Source: Fen-1298 sp963833465 | GTDB lineage: Bacteria; Bacteroidota; Ignavibacteria; UBA10030 | Length of the DNA: 64,000 bases | Assembly (NCBI GenBank): GCA_963833465.1 | Contig: CAWHXW010000002.1 | Location: forward strand, 124,001-188,000 | Reading direction: 5' to 3' | Shown here: one piece after another, positions 17,293 through 25,924 of the stretch | Numbering within the stretch: position 1 is the stretch's first letter | How the letters are laid out: each line of letters starts with the position of its first letter | Notes under the pieces: generated by a model | What the model was told of the DNA's origin: nothing | Databases searched by the model: none | What the model saw: the letters and a program-made list of their open reading frames with translations, nothing else | Program-made: the position numbers and the translations under genes

Positions 17293-18963
17293 ATGAATAA
17301 CATTGATTCATTTCAATCAAAGAAAATTATTCATGCCGGTAGAAAAGATTTGACGATCTTTTCACTTTCTGCATTGCAGAATTCCTTGAATGTTGAGCTT
17401 TCGCATCTGCCATTTTCGCTGCGAATTCTGCTGGAAAATCTTCTGCGCCGCGAAGATGGAAATATTGTGCGGAAAGAAGATATTGAATGTCTGATCCATT
17501 GGAATTCAAAAGTATCACCGGATAAAGAGATCGCTTTTATGCCAGCACGCGTTCTTTTGCAGGATTTTACTGGTGTGCCATGTATTGTTGATCTTGCAGT
17601 GATGAGAGATGCGATAATTAAAATGGGCGGCAATCCAAATAAAATAAATCCGGTACAACCTGTTGACCTTGTTATCGATCATTCGGTGCAAGTGGATGAG
17701 TATGGAACTTCAACCGCCCTCAAAAATAATGTGATGTTAGAATTTAAGCGAAACCATGAGCGTTATAGCTTTCTTCGCTGGGGACAGCAAGCATTTAAAA
17801 ATTTTCGCGTCGTTCCACCTGGAACCGGCATCGTTCATCAAATTAATCTTGAATATCTTGCGCAGGTTGTATTTACTTTACAAAACAACGACGAGACTTT
17901 TGCATATCCAGATACCGTAGTCGGTACAGATTCTCACACAACAATGATAAACGGGCTTGGAGTACTTGGCTGGGGTGTAGGCGGCATTGAAGCAGAAGCT
18001 GCGATGTTAGGTCAGCCGATTTCTATGCTTATTCCGCAAGTCATCGGTTTCAAGATGAATGGAAGAATGAAACCCGGCACAACGGCTACCGATCTTGTAT
18101 TGACTGTAACACAAATGCTGAGAAAAAAAGACGTTGTAGGTAAATTTGTAGAGTTCTTCGGTGCTGGACTTTCTTCTCTTTCAATTGCAGACCGTGCAAC
18201 AATCGCGAACATGGCTCCGGAGTACGGTGCAACTATGGGCTTCTTCCCCGCTGATTTTGAAACTATAAATTACCTTCGTTTCACAGGCCGAAGCGAAGAA
18301 CAAATCTCTATTGTAGCAGCATATCTAAAAGAACAAGAACTCATCCGTACAGCAGATACACCGGAGCCGGAATATTCCGATATTATCGAATTGGATCTTT
18401 CTTCTGTAGAACCATGTATTGCTGGACCAAAGCGGCCGCAAGATCGTATTCCGTTAGCGAAAGCAAAAACTTCATTCCGCTCGTCACTTATTGAAATATT
18501 AGGAAATAAAGATGTTAAGATAAACAAAACAGCTGCAGCAGACTGGGTATCTTGTTCGGATGATTCAGAAAATCCTGATTTTCTTAAAAGTGTGCCTGTA
18601 GAAATTGGAGATTCCCATAACAATTTGCAGCATGGATCTGTTGTTATAGCTGCAATTACAAGTTGTACGAATACATCAAATCCGTCACTCCTTATTACTG
18701 CCGGGCTTCTTGCAAAAAAAGCATCTGAAAAAGGATTGAAATCAAAGCCATGGGTAAAAACAAGTTTTGCACCAGGTTCTAAAGTTGTCACAAAATATTT
18801 GCATAATGCCGACCTAATGAAGCCGCTTGAGTCACTCGGATTTCATATTGTCGGCTATGGTTGTACTGACATGCATTGGCAACAGCGGCTTACTACCAGA
18901 AGCAATTTTAAAAGTGATTCAGGAAGAAGATCTTATAGCAGCGGCTGTTCTTTCAGGAAATAG
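17293..18963 (+). CDS. acnA: Aconitate hydratase A, N-terminal part of a frameshifted gene
   Basis: TCA-cycle enzyme interconverting citrate and isocitrate, with a [4Fe-4S] cluster. This part has the AcnA/IRP-type motifs TGVPCIVDLAVMRDA, GTGIVHQINLEYLA, VGTDSHTTMINGLGVLGWG and the first cluster Cys in AAITSCTNTSNPS. The frame breaks inside the second cluster motif: it reads HIVGYGCTDMHWQQR where the family has GYGCTTCIGNSG. Deleting the G at 18868 gives GCTTCIGNSG and joins the downstream frame. The full gene 17293-20050 is 2758 nt (919 codons plus one base). The last 30 or so residues here are out of frame. An inactivating mutation in a central-metabolism gene is possible, but a sequence error is at least as likely. 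Confidence 0.9.
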   Translation: MNNIDSFQSKKIIHAGRKDLTIFSLSALQNSLNVELSHLPFSLRILLENLLRREDGNIVRKEDIECLIHWNSKVSPDKEIAFMPARVLLQDFTGVPCIVDLAVMRDAIIKMGGNPNKINPVQPVDLVIDHSVQVDEYGTSTALKNNVMLEFKRNHERYSFLRWGQQAFKNFRVVPPGTGIVHQINLEYLAQVVFTLQNNDETFAYPDTVVGTDSHTTMINGLGVLGWGVGGIEAEAAMLGQPISMLIPQVIGFKMNGRMKPGTTATDLVLTVTQMLRKKDVVGKFVEFFGAGLSSLSIADRATIANMAPEYGATMGFFPADFETINYLRFTGRSEEQISIVAAYLKEQELIRTADTPEPEYSDIIELDLSSVEPCIAGPKRPQDRIPLAKAKTSFRSSLIEILGNKDVKINKTAAADWVSCSDDSENPDFLKSVPVEIGDSHNNLQHGSVVIAAITSCTNTSNPSLLITAGLLAKKASEKGLKSKPWVKTSFAPGSKVVTKYLHNADLMKPLESLGFHIVGYGCTDMHWQQRLTTRSNFKSDSGRRSYSSGCSFRK

Positions 18964-20050
18964 AAATTTTGAAGGCCGAGTTAATTCAAACACGCAGTTA
19001 AATTATCTTTCGTCGCCACCACTGGTTGTTGCATATGCGCTTGCCGGTACTATGGATATCAATCTCGAAAAAGAACCGATTGGAATTGGAACAAATAACG
19101 AAAGTGTTTTCCTAAAAGATATATGGCCTACACCGCAAGAGATCGAACAGACGTTGAATCAAAGTGTGAGAGCGGAAATATTCAGGCAGGAATATTCCGA
19201 TATTTTTGAAGGTGTTTTAGATTGGAAGAATTTGCCGGTTCCAATTGGAGTACAGTATGCATGGGATCCAAATTCGACATATATCAAAGCGGCTCCATAT
19301 TTTGAAAATTTTCAGCTCGAACCAAAGCCTTTACAAAATATTCACAATGCACGCGTACTAGCGTTACTTGGCAATTCAGTTACCACAGACCATATATCAC
19401 CTGCCGGCTCGTTCAGTGAAACAAGTCCAGCAGGTGAATTTCTTATGTCATTAGATGTGCAAAAAAAAGATTTTAACCAATATGGTGCACGCAGAGGCAA
19501 TTATGAAATAATGATGCGTGGAACATTCGCTAATATCCGTTTGAAAAACTTGTTACTGCCAGGAATAGAAGGCGGTGTTACGTTGCATCCTTCATCCAAT
19601 GAAACGGTTTCGATCTTCGATGCAGCAATGAAATATAGAAACGAAAGAACGCCGCTTATCATTATTGCAGGTAAAGAATACGGTTCCGGTTCTTCGCGCG
19701 ATTGGGCGGCAAAAGGTCCTGCACTGCTTGGTGTTCGTGCAGTAATTGCCGAAAGCTTTGAGCGAATTCATCGAAGCAACCTTATCGGAATGGGCATTCT
19801 CCCGTTGCAATTCGAAGAAGGACAGAATCATCTATCACTTGAGCTTACCGGATTTGAAACGTTTGATATTGAAGGAATTGCTGACGATCTTGAACCGAGA
19901 AAAAAAATACATGTTAGAGCGGTATCTCAAGACGGCTCAAAAAAACTATTTACCGCAATATGCCGGATTGATACACAAAATGAAATTGATTATTATAAAC
20001 ACGGCGGTATTCTTCAATATGTTTTGCGATCAATATTAAAAGAAAACTGA
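18827..20050 (+). CDS. acnA: Aconitate hydratase A, C-terminal part of a frameshifted gene
   Basis: In-frame homology begins at about 18869 with TCIGNSGLLPEA, which contains the third cluster Cys. It includes NRNFEGRVN, the swivel-domain segment LLGNSVTTDHISPAGS, and the substrate-binding segment YGSGSSRDWAAKGP followed by GVRAVIAESFERIHRSNLIGMG. It ends at LRSILKEN, a normal AcnA C-terminus. The first 14 codons (from 18827) are out of frame. As sequenced it lacks the first two cluster ligands, so it could not act alone. Confidence 0.88.
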   Translation: MSHSDFILSAMVVLTCIGNSGLLPEAILKVIQEEDLIAAAVLSGNRNFEGRVNSNTQLNYLSSPPLVVAYALAGTMDINLEKEPIGIGTNNESVFLKDIWPTPQEIEQTLNQSVRAEIFRQEYSDIFEGVLDWKNLPVPIGVQYAWDPNSTYIKAAPYFENFQLEPKPLQNIHNARVLALLGNSVTTDHISPAGSFSETSPAGEFLMSLDVQKKDFNQYGARRGNYEIMMRGTFANIRLKNLLLPGIEGGVTLHPSSNETVSIFDAAMKYRNERTPLIIIAGKEYGSGSSRDWAAKGPALLGVRAVIAESFERIHRSNLIGMGILPLQFEEGQNHLSLELTGFETFDIEGIADDLEPRKKIHVRAVSQDGSKKLFTAICRIDTQNEIDYYKHGGILQYVLRSILKEN

Positions 20051-20077
20051 ATTCATATTGATTAATAAACAAAATTT

Positions 20078-21703
20078 ATGATTGAAAGCAGTACACAAAA
20101 ATATAGAATTCTATTTAAGGGAGAGATAGAAGAAGGGCAAGAACTTGAAACGGTAAAAAGCCGCCTAGCCCAGCTTTTTAAAATTTCCCCTGAACGAATT
20201 GAAAAACTTTTTACTGGCAAGACAATAACGCTTAATCACAACATTGAACTTGCCAAAGCACAAGAATATAGTGATACGTTGAAAAATGCCGGTGCAATTT
20301 GCATTATTGAACCGATGGCGGAAGTATTTTTGGCTCCGCTGAATAATAATGGGCAAACATCGCAAACAGTTCCTCAAAAAATCAACACTTCAACGTCTAA
20401 GGTCGTATCTTCTAAAATCGACAGCTTAATGAAAGCTATCAAATCATCATCGTTACATTCTAATTCTTTTCTTTCTGGATGGATATTAGCAACATCTGGA
20501 ATGATTCTGCTTCCAATATTTTATCTCTTTCTCATTCTCTTTATTGCAAACACAACCCTGAATCACATTGAGGATAATATTACTTTTCTTGATGATTATT
20601 CTTTAGTCCTTGGAATTCTTTTATATATCATTCCAATGTTCGCGGGAATTGTACTAATCGCAGCTATGATAAAACCGTTGATTGCGCGCCCGAGCGCAAA
20701 GAAGTTATCTCTGCCTCTTTCACGCAAGAAAGAATCTGTGCTCTACGCTTTTATTGAAAAACTTTGCCGTGCAATTGGATCAAAAATTCCGACTAATATT
20801 GAAGTCAATTGCTCAATAAATACTTCAACATACTATCGCCGCTGGCTCGTGGGTTTTTTAGAAGATGATCTCACTCTGACAATTGGACTTCCGCTAATTT
20901 CCGAAATGACGATAACAGAGTTTGCAAATTTGTTAGCACTTGAATTCTGTCGGCATACACAAAAAATCGAAATGCGTCTCTCGTATATTATTACGAGCAT
21001 CAATTTATGGTTTACACGCGTTGTATATGAACAAGATATTGTTGACGATAAGTTAGACTTAATGTTATTGACGTCAAGCAATTTAATATCACAGATTCCT
21101 CTATATATATTTAAATTTTTTATTTGGATCTCACGAAAAATTCTTACCGTGTTCTTGCTGGCAGGGCTTCTTATCAGCAAAGCCTTTGTACGCCGGATTG
21201 AAATTGAAGCGGATAATTGCTCGGTTCGTATTGCCGGCTTCGAATCATTTAAATCAGCTTTAACTAAATTGCGTTCACTTACTGGCTCATCAGTCGAAGC
21301 ATATTCACAGCTAAAAAAACAAAAAAGTCCGAACGATAATTCTTTGCCAGACGATTTTGTCCTCCTCATTTCTTCCATCAATCATCAATTGCCTGATAAA
21401 GATATTATGAAAACAAAGAATGAATCTCTGCAAGAGAAAACAGCATTAGATACCGCATATCCATTTGAAGAACGTATGGAAAATGTAAAAAAATTAATTT
21501 CACGAAACTTGTTTAAATCCGATAAATCTGCATCAACTCTATTTGCAAATTTTGAAGAATTGACGAAGATTGCTTCCGTGAAATTGTATCGCGAAGTACT
21601 TGGGTTACGGTTCGATATTGATGATTTAGTACCTACCGCACAATTTTTTAAAAATTCAAACCCGGAACCGACAACAAGTGAAATTGATTCAAACTTTTTT
21701 TAA
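20078..21703 (+). CDS. Membrane protein with M48-like peptidase domain lacking one zinc ligand
   Basis: 541 residues. Residues about 8-80 form a domain (YRILFKGEIEEG, IEKLFTGKTITL, AGAICIIEP) seen in other proteins as an N-terminal module of unknown function. Two membrane helices follow (about 138-158 and 175-198). The C-terminal region has the layout of M48 (Ste24/HtpX-like) metallopeptidases: a strand before the helix, then LALEFCRHT where HExxH is expected, two membrane helices, and an EIEAD motif that matches the third zinc ligand region. The first zinc His is Leu288; E289 and H293 remain. I infer an inactive or altered peptidase. It lies 27 bp after aconitase and 26 bp before the FmdB gene. 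Confidence 0.65.
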   Translation: MIESSTQKYRILFKGEIEEGQELETVKSRLAQLFKISPERIEKLFTGKTITLNHNIELAKAQEYSDTLKNAGAICIIEPMAEVFLAPLNNNGQTSQTVPQKINTSTSKVVSSKIDSLMKAIKSSSLHSNSFLSGWILATSGMILLPIFYLFLILFIANTTLNHIEDNITFLDDYSLVLGILLYIIPMFAGIVLIAAMIKPLIARPSAKKLSLPLSRKKESVLYAFIEKLCRAIGSKIPTNIEVNCSINTSTYYRRWLVGFLEDDLTLTIGLPLISEMTITEFANLLALEFCRHTQKIEMRLSYIITSINLWFTRVVYEQDIVDDKLDLMLLTSSNLISQIPLYIFKFFIWISRKILTVFLLAGLLISKAFVRRIEIEADNCSVRIAGFESFKSALTKLRSLTGSSVEAYSQLKKQKSPNDNSLPDDFVLLISSINHQLPDKDIMKTKNESLQEKTALDTAYPFEERMENVKKLISRNLFKSDKSASTLFANFEELTKIASVKLYREVLGLRFDIDDLVPTAQFFKNSNPEPTTSEIDSNFF

Positions 21704-21729
21704 TATATTAAAAGAGAAAAATAACAATA

Positions 21730-21954
21730 ATGCCGATTTTTGATTACCGATGTAAGGAGTGCAATATGACATACGACGTATTGCATAAAGGAAAAGAAAT
21801 CATTGAAGATATCCAATGCCCGTCATGCGGCTCATTTCATTATTCAAAGTTGATGTCGCTGCCTACTATTATTACAAATGTAACATCTCCGGTACATTGT
21901 AACACAAACGATTGCGGGATGGATAAATCTTGCTGCTGCGGGTCTTGCGGTTAA
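21730..21954 (+). CDS. FmdB family zinc-ribbon protein
   Basis: 74 residues. The N-terminal MPIFDYRCKEC is the hallmark of FmdB/CxxC_CXXC_SSSS proteins, with Cys pairs C8/C11 and C30/C33 forming a zinc ribbon. The C-terminus is Cys-rich (CGMDKSCCCGSCG), which could bind further metal. The family is described as a putative regulator; the molecular role is not established. It ends 1 bp before the convergent response regulator. Confidence 0.85.
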   Translation: MPIFDYRCKECNMTYDVLHKGKEIIEDIQCPSCGSFHYSKLMSLPTIITNVTSPVHCNTNDCGMDKSCCCGSCG

Positions 21955-21955
21955 G

Positions 21956-22351
21956 TTATAAGTGTTTCTTTAAAATATTTTTTCGTTCTAATTCTTTTCT
22001 GATCATCGCCTGCAATTCTTGTTTCATACGCGATTTCTGAATGTAGCCGTCTGCCGGCGAATCAAGATGCAGCTCCCTGAATTCATTTAATTCATAAGCA
22101 GAACATAAATAGACACAAATATCCGGCGATAAAGATTTCATTTTTCGTGCGACTTCCACTCCGCTTTCCCCTGGCATACTCATATCCAATATAATAACAT
22201 CGGGTTTAGATTCTTTGGCTATCCTTAACGCTTCTTCACCATTCCTTGCTTCTCCGACAACTGTTACCGCTTCACTCTTTCGAAAGTAATGTTTTATCAA
22301 TAAGCGCATAGATGGAGTATCGTCCACAATTAATATTCGCAGTTTTACCAT
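21956..22351 (-). CDS. Single-domain response regulator (CheY-like)
   Basis: 131 residues, receiver only: acidic pair D10/D11, phosphoacceptor D56 in IILDMSMPGESG, S84 in LCSAYE, K106 followed by Ser. It is closer to ordinary CheY/NarL-type receivers than the pair at 8.8-9.8 kb. The C-terminus is a Lys/Glu-rich helix with no DNA-binding domain. Orphan gene, convergent with the FmdB gene. The 288 bp upstream (22352-22639) contain nothing I can name. Confidence 0.88.
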   Translation of the reverse strand: MVKLRILIVDDTPSMRLLIKHYFRKSEAVTVVGEARNGEEALRIAKESKPDVIILDMSMPGESGVEVARKMKSLSPDICVYLCSAYELNEFRELHLDSPADGYIQKSRMKQELQAMIRKELERKNILKKHL

Positions 22352-22639
22352 ACTTACTCTACTTATAGTTTGTCGATACTATTATTTGTGATGTTCTTCA
22401 TATTTATATATTAGAACATACAAAACTCTCTCACTGTTGTCAATAATGCACGAGATTGGTACAATATACAAAGTGCAATTCAATTCTAATCCTTCAGCAG
22501 TTTATTAACTTTGATTTCTTGGCGGTTCACTGTAGATTTTTCTATAGGTCTTTTAGCGAAAGGAGAACAAACATATAGATTGTGTGCTAAATTTTCTTTT
22601 CAAACTATTTTCTTGATAGTTTTAATCAATAAAATATTC

Positions 22640-23785
22640 TTATCCTAATCTTTTTTGGAACCGTATTACACTCATACTAAGAATAATGCTGCCGAATACA
22701 AACAACGCCAATGCCTGCGGCCACAGAATATCCATGCCGACACCTTTTAAAAATAGACCACGCACAATTACAAAATAATAACGGAGAGGAATGATATAAG
22801 ACACATACTGAATGATCATCGGCATGTTTTCAATCGGGAAAACAAATCCTGAGAAAAACATCATAGGCATCATAAAGAAAAAGATAGCTGTCATCATTGC
22901 TTGCTGTTGTGTACGCGAGATCGTTGATATAAAAAGGCCTAAACCTAGCGTCGTCATAAGAAAAATTAGACTTAGAAATAAAAGCAGGGGCGCTCCGCCT
23001 TTTACCGGCAGACTGAAAACCAGATATGCAAAAAAAACTACGAGAACGACATCTACTACGCCAATAAGGAAAAAAGGCGTTAGCTTACCGATAATAAGCT
23101 GATACGGCTTTATTGGCGTAACAACAAGCTGTTCCAGTGTGCCAAGCTCTTTTTCCTTTACGATTGCAAGCGAAGTAAGAAGCATTGTCATTACCATAAG
23201 AAGCAAGCCAAGTACACCAGGAACCATAAAGTTGCGGCTCTTTAGTTCGGGATTATACCATACTCGAAATTCTGCTGAAACACGAGCTGGCATCGTTATC
23301 GAACCTTTCTTAACCAAAGCTTCGATCAAAATATTTTGCGAATATTGTAAAACAATAATGGAAGCGTAGTTCAAACCAATTCCAGCTGTGCTCGTTTCTG
23401 TTCCGTCGGCAATCAATTGAAGCGGTGAAGATTGACCGGCTCCAATTTTTTTTCCAAAACCGCGGGGGATTACAACAGCAATCGATGCATGCCCATCGTC
23501 TAATTGGCGGTCAATCTTTGAAGTCTTATCAAAATATCCTACTACAGTAAAATATTCTGTACAAGTAAATTTTTGAATAAGTTCGCGGCTCGACGAAGTA
23601 TTGTCAAAGTCGCAAACCACCGTCGGTATCTTGCTCACATCAAAGGTTGCCGCATAACCGAGAATGATCAATTGAAGTACCGGCGCAAGAAAGCTGATGC
23701 CGAACATTTTCCGATCCTGCCTCAGTTGAAAAAATTCTTTCCGTATGATATGATAAATGTTATTCATCGCTTGCGGCTCAGGCAA
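22640..23785 (-). CDS. ABC-2 type transporter permease, second of two
   Basis: 381 residues, YbhR/YbhS-like. One N-terminal membrane helix (about 26-46), a large extracytoplasmic domain (about 50-185, with the typical DFDNTSSSRELIQKF), then five or six C-terminal membrane helices. Between them is the cytoplasmic motif KEKELGTLEQLVVTPIKP that contacts the ATPase. It overlaps the first permease by 8 nt and is last in the efflux operon. Its near equal size and pattern to the upstream permease indicate a heterodimeric membrane part. Confidence 0.9.
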   Translation of the reverse strand: MPEPQAMNNIYHIIRKEFFQLRQDRKMFGISFLAPVLQLIILGYAATFDVSKIPTVVCDFDNTSSSRELIQKFTCTEYFTVVGYFDKTSKIDRQLDDGHASIAVVIPRGFGKKIGAGQSSPLQLIADGTETSTAGIGLNYASIIVLQYSQNILIEALVKKGSITMPARVSAEFRVWYNPELKSRNFMVPGVLGLLLMVMTMLLTSLAIVKEKELGTLEQLVVTPIKPYQLIIGKLTPFFLIGVVDVVLVVFFAYLVFSLPVKGGAPLLLFLSLIFLMTTLGLGLFISTISRTQQQAMMTAIFFFMMPMMFFSGFVFPIENMPMIIQYVSYIIPLRYYFVIVRGLFLKGVGMDILWPQALALFVFGSIILSMSVIRFQKRLG

Positions 23786-24923
23786 GAATCTTCCGCATCC
23801 GCAGTGAACTAATACCGATCATTATAGCGGCATAAAAGGTGAGAACTAATGCTTGATCCCAGAACGCGCTTAAACCGGCGCCTTTAAGTATAACGGCACG
23901 AAGAGCAACTAAGAAATATCTTGCAGGCAACAGGTATGTTACGCCTTGAATTATTATCGGCATATTTCGGATTGGAAAAACAAACCCCGAAAGGATAAAA
24001 GTCGGCAGCATAGAAATAATTGCTGCAACCATAAATGCAAGCTGCTGCGTTTCGACCATTGTAGATATCAGTAGCCCCATTCCCAAACTGCCAACAAAAA
24101 ACAAGAATGTTACAAGCGTCAAAAGTATTATACTGCCTTTGATACTTACATCGAACAGAATGTAACCAAGGAATAGAACTGCTGTTGTGGCAAATAAGGA
24201 AATAATAGTGTAAGGAATTGTCTTGCCTAATATTAGTTCAATGGGTTTGATAGGCGAAACCATTAATTGTTCCATAGTACCGAGTTCGCGTTCGCGAACA
24301 ATTGCTAAAGCAGTCGAAACTACTGCCGTTACCATTAAGATAAAAGCAATAAGTCCAGGCACTAAAAATTTTGCACTCTCTAATTCTGGGTTGTACCACA
24401 CGCGCGGTTGAAAATCTATCGGCATCGTAATTGTTTGCCGTCCCATTCTAACAAAGGATTCTGCCATTACTTCTACTGAGTACTGTTGCACAATTGCATT
24501 GATATATCCGAGAATAGTCGCGGCTGCATTCGAGTTCGAACCATCAACGATTATCTGTACGGAAGCACTATTACCTCGCTGAATATCTTTGGTAAAAGTA
24601 GAAGGAATGACAAGTACAACGCGCGCATGTTCCCCGTCAAGAATGTTATTTATCTCGGCTTTGCTTTCTAAAGTTTGTACTTTAGTAAAATATTCCGAAG
24701 TAAAAAATTTCTCGATGAATTCCCTGCTGATACTGCTCCGGTCTTCATCGTAAACCGCCATCGAAGTATGTTTTACATCAAAGTTTAGAGCATAACCGAA
24801 TGCCAGCAGCATCAAAGCAGGAATAAACAGCAAAACGCCTAAAATACGCTTATCTCGTTTTATTTGCCGAAACTCTTTGCGCACAATAGGAAAAATATTT
24901 AATGAAAATAAAGTTTTTTTCAA
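23778..24923 (-). CDS. ABC-2 type transporter permease, first of two
   Basis: 381 residues with the same plan as the next gene: N-terminal helix, an extracytoplasmic domain starting with AVYDEDRSSISREFIEKF, then C-terminal helices. The coupling motif is RERELGTMEQLMVSPIKP. The start overlaps the upstream ATPase gene by 4 nt. Family role: membrane channel of drug or organic-solvent efflux pumps. Confidence 0.9.
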   Translation of the reverse strand: MKKTLFSLNIFPIVRKEFRQIKRDKRILGVLLFIPALMLLAFGYALNFDVKHTSMAVYDEDRSSISREFIEKFFTSEYFTKVQTLESKAEINNILDGEHARVVLVIPSTFTKDIQRGNSASVQIIVDGSNSNAAATILGYINAIVQQYSVEVMAESFVRMGRQTITMPIDFQPRVWYNPELESAKFLVPGLIAFILMVTAVVSTALAIVRERELGTMEQLMVSPIKPIELILGKTIPYTIISLFATTAVLFLGYILFDVSIKGSIILLTLVTFLFFVGSLGMGLLISTMVETQQLAFMVAAIISMLPTFILSGFVFPIRNMPIIIQGVTYLLPARYFLVALRAVILKGAGLSAFWDQALVLTFYAAIMIGISSLRMRKILA

Positions 24924-25924
24924 TTGAGAACTCCGATATTACGCGAATCTTCTTCTGCAATTCTATGAATAAAGACATCTTCCAGGGATGGAATAATTTT
25001 TTCTATTCCGGATACAGTGATATTTTCGTTTGCCAATATTTCATGAATTTTTTTATCTGCATTTGGTAAATTAAGAGTGCTTATGTGAAACGCCGAACCG
25101 AAAATAGATGTTTCAACCGTCCATGCCTGCCCGCGCAGAAAATCCATTGCATCTACGGGATTGCTGCACTGAACCTCAAATACTGAATACCTATCCAAAC
25201 TATGCTTTAACTGCGTCGGTGATCCGATGGCAATAAGCTTGCCATTGTAAATCAATCCAATTGTATTGCAATGTTCCGCTTCATCCATATAATGAGTGGT
25301 AACAAAAACTGTTACACCGCTATGCGATAAATTATAAATCAAATCCCAAAAATTACGGCGAGATACAGGATCAACTCCTCCTGTCGGTTCATCAAGAAAT
25401 AGTATCGGCGGTTCATGAAGTATAGAACATCCTAATGCTAATCTCTGCCGCCATCCGCCGGAAAGCGCATGCGCCAGCATCGACTCTTTCCCGACCAACC
25501 CTGCCATTTCAATCGCCCAACGCTTGCGTTCATTTAATCGCAAGCCGTCAAGACCGTAAATGCCGCCGTAAAAATATATGTTCTGTTCAACAGTCAAGTC
25601 TTCATACAAAGAAAATCGCTGTGACATATACCCGATGCGCGATTTCACATAGTCAGGTTGAGTCGCAATATCGAATCCTCCAACGCTTGCAGATCCTTCT
25701 GTGGGCGAAAATAATCCGCATAGCATTCGGATCGTTGTTGATTTTCCTGCTCCGTTCGGTCCAAGAAATCCAAATACCTCGCCTCGTTTCACCTTGAAAC
25801 TTACATGATCAACTGCAACAAACTTGCCGAACTTCTTTGTCAATCCTTCGGCAACGACAGTATAATCATTGCTGGATAAATTTTTTCCAGTAATTTGTTC
25901 TTTATGACTTTTCCACAGTTTCAT
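24920..25924 (-). CDS. ABC transporter ATPase (YbhF-like), second in operon
   Basis: 334 residues. Walker A is GPNGAGKSTT, the Q-loop is YMSQRFSLYEDLT, the signature is LSGGWRQRLAL and Walker B is ILFLDEPTGGVDPVSRR; the H-loop is VTTHYMDEAEHC. All catalytic motifs are intact. A C-terminal accessory region of about 80 residues follows the ATPase core. It overlaps the TolC gene end by 1 nt and the permease start by 4 nt. In Escherichia coli YbhF both ATPases are fused into one chain; here they are separate genes with the TolC gene between them. Confidence 0.92.
   Translation of the reverse strand: MKLWKSHKEQITGKNLSSNDYTVVAEGLTKKFGKFVAVDHVSFKVKRGEVFGFLGPNGAGKSTTIRMLCGLFSPTEGSASVGGFDIATQPDYVKSRIGYMSQRFSLYEDLTVEQNIYFYGGIYGLDGLRLNERKRWAIEMAGLVGKESMLAHALSGGWRQRLALGCSILHEPPILFLDEPTGGVDPVSRRNFWDLIYNLSHSGVTVFVTTHYMDEAEHCNTIGLIYNGKLIAIGSPTQLKHSLDRYSVFEVQCSNPVDAMDFLRGQAWTVETSIFGSAFHISTLNLPNADKKIHEILANENITVSGIEKIIPSLEDVFIHRIAEEDSRNIGVLN

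Noticed and set aside
18860..18875. Programmed +1 frameshift in acnA, RF2-like
   Set aside because: There is no in-frame stop at the shift site and the codons (ACT GAC) are not slippery.
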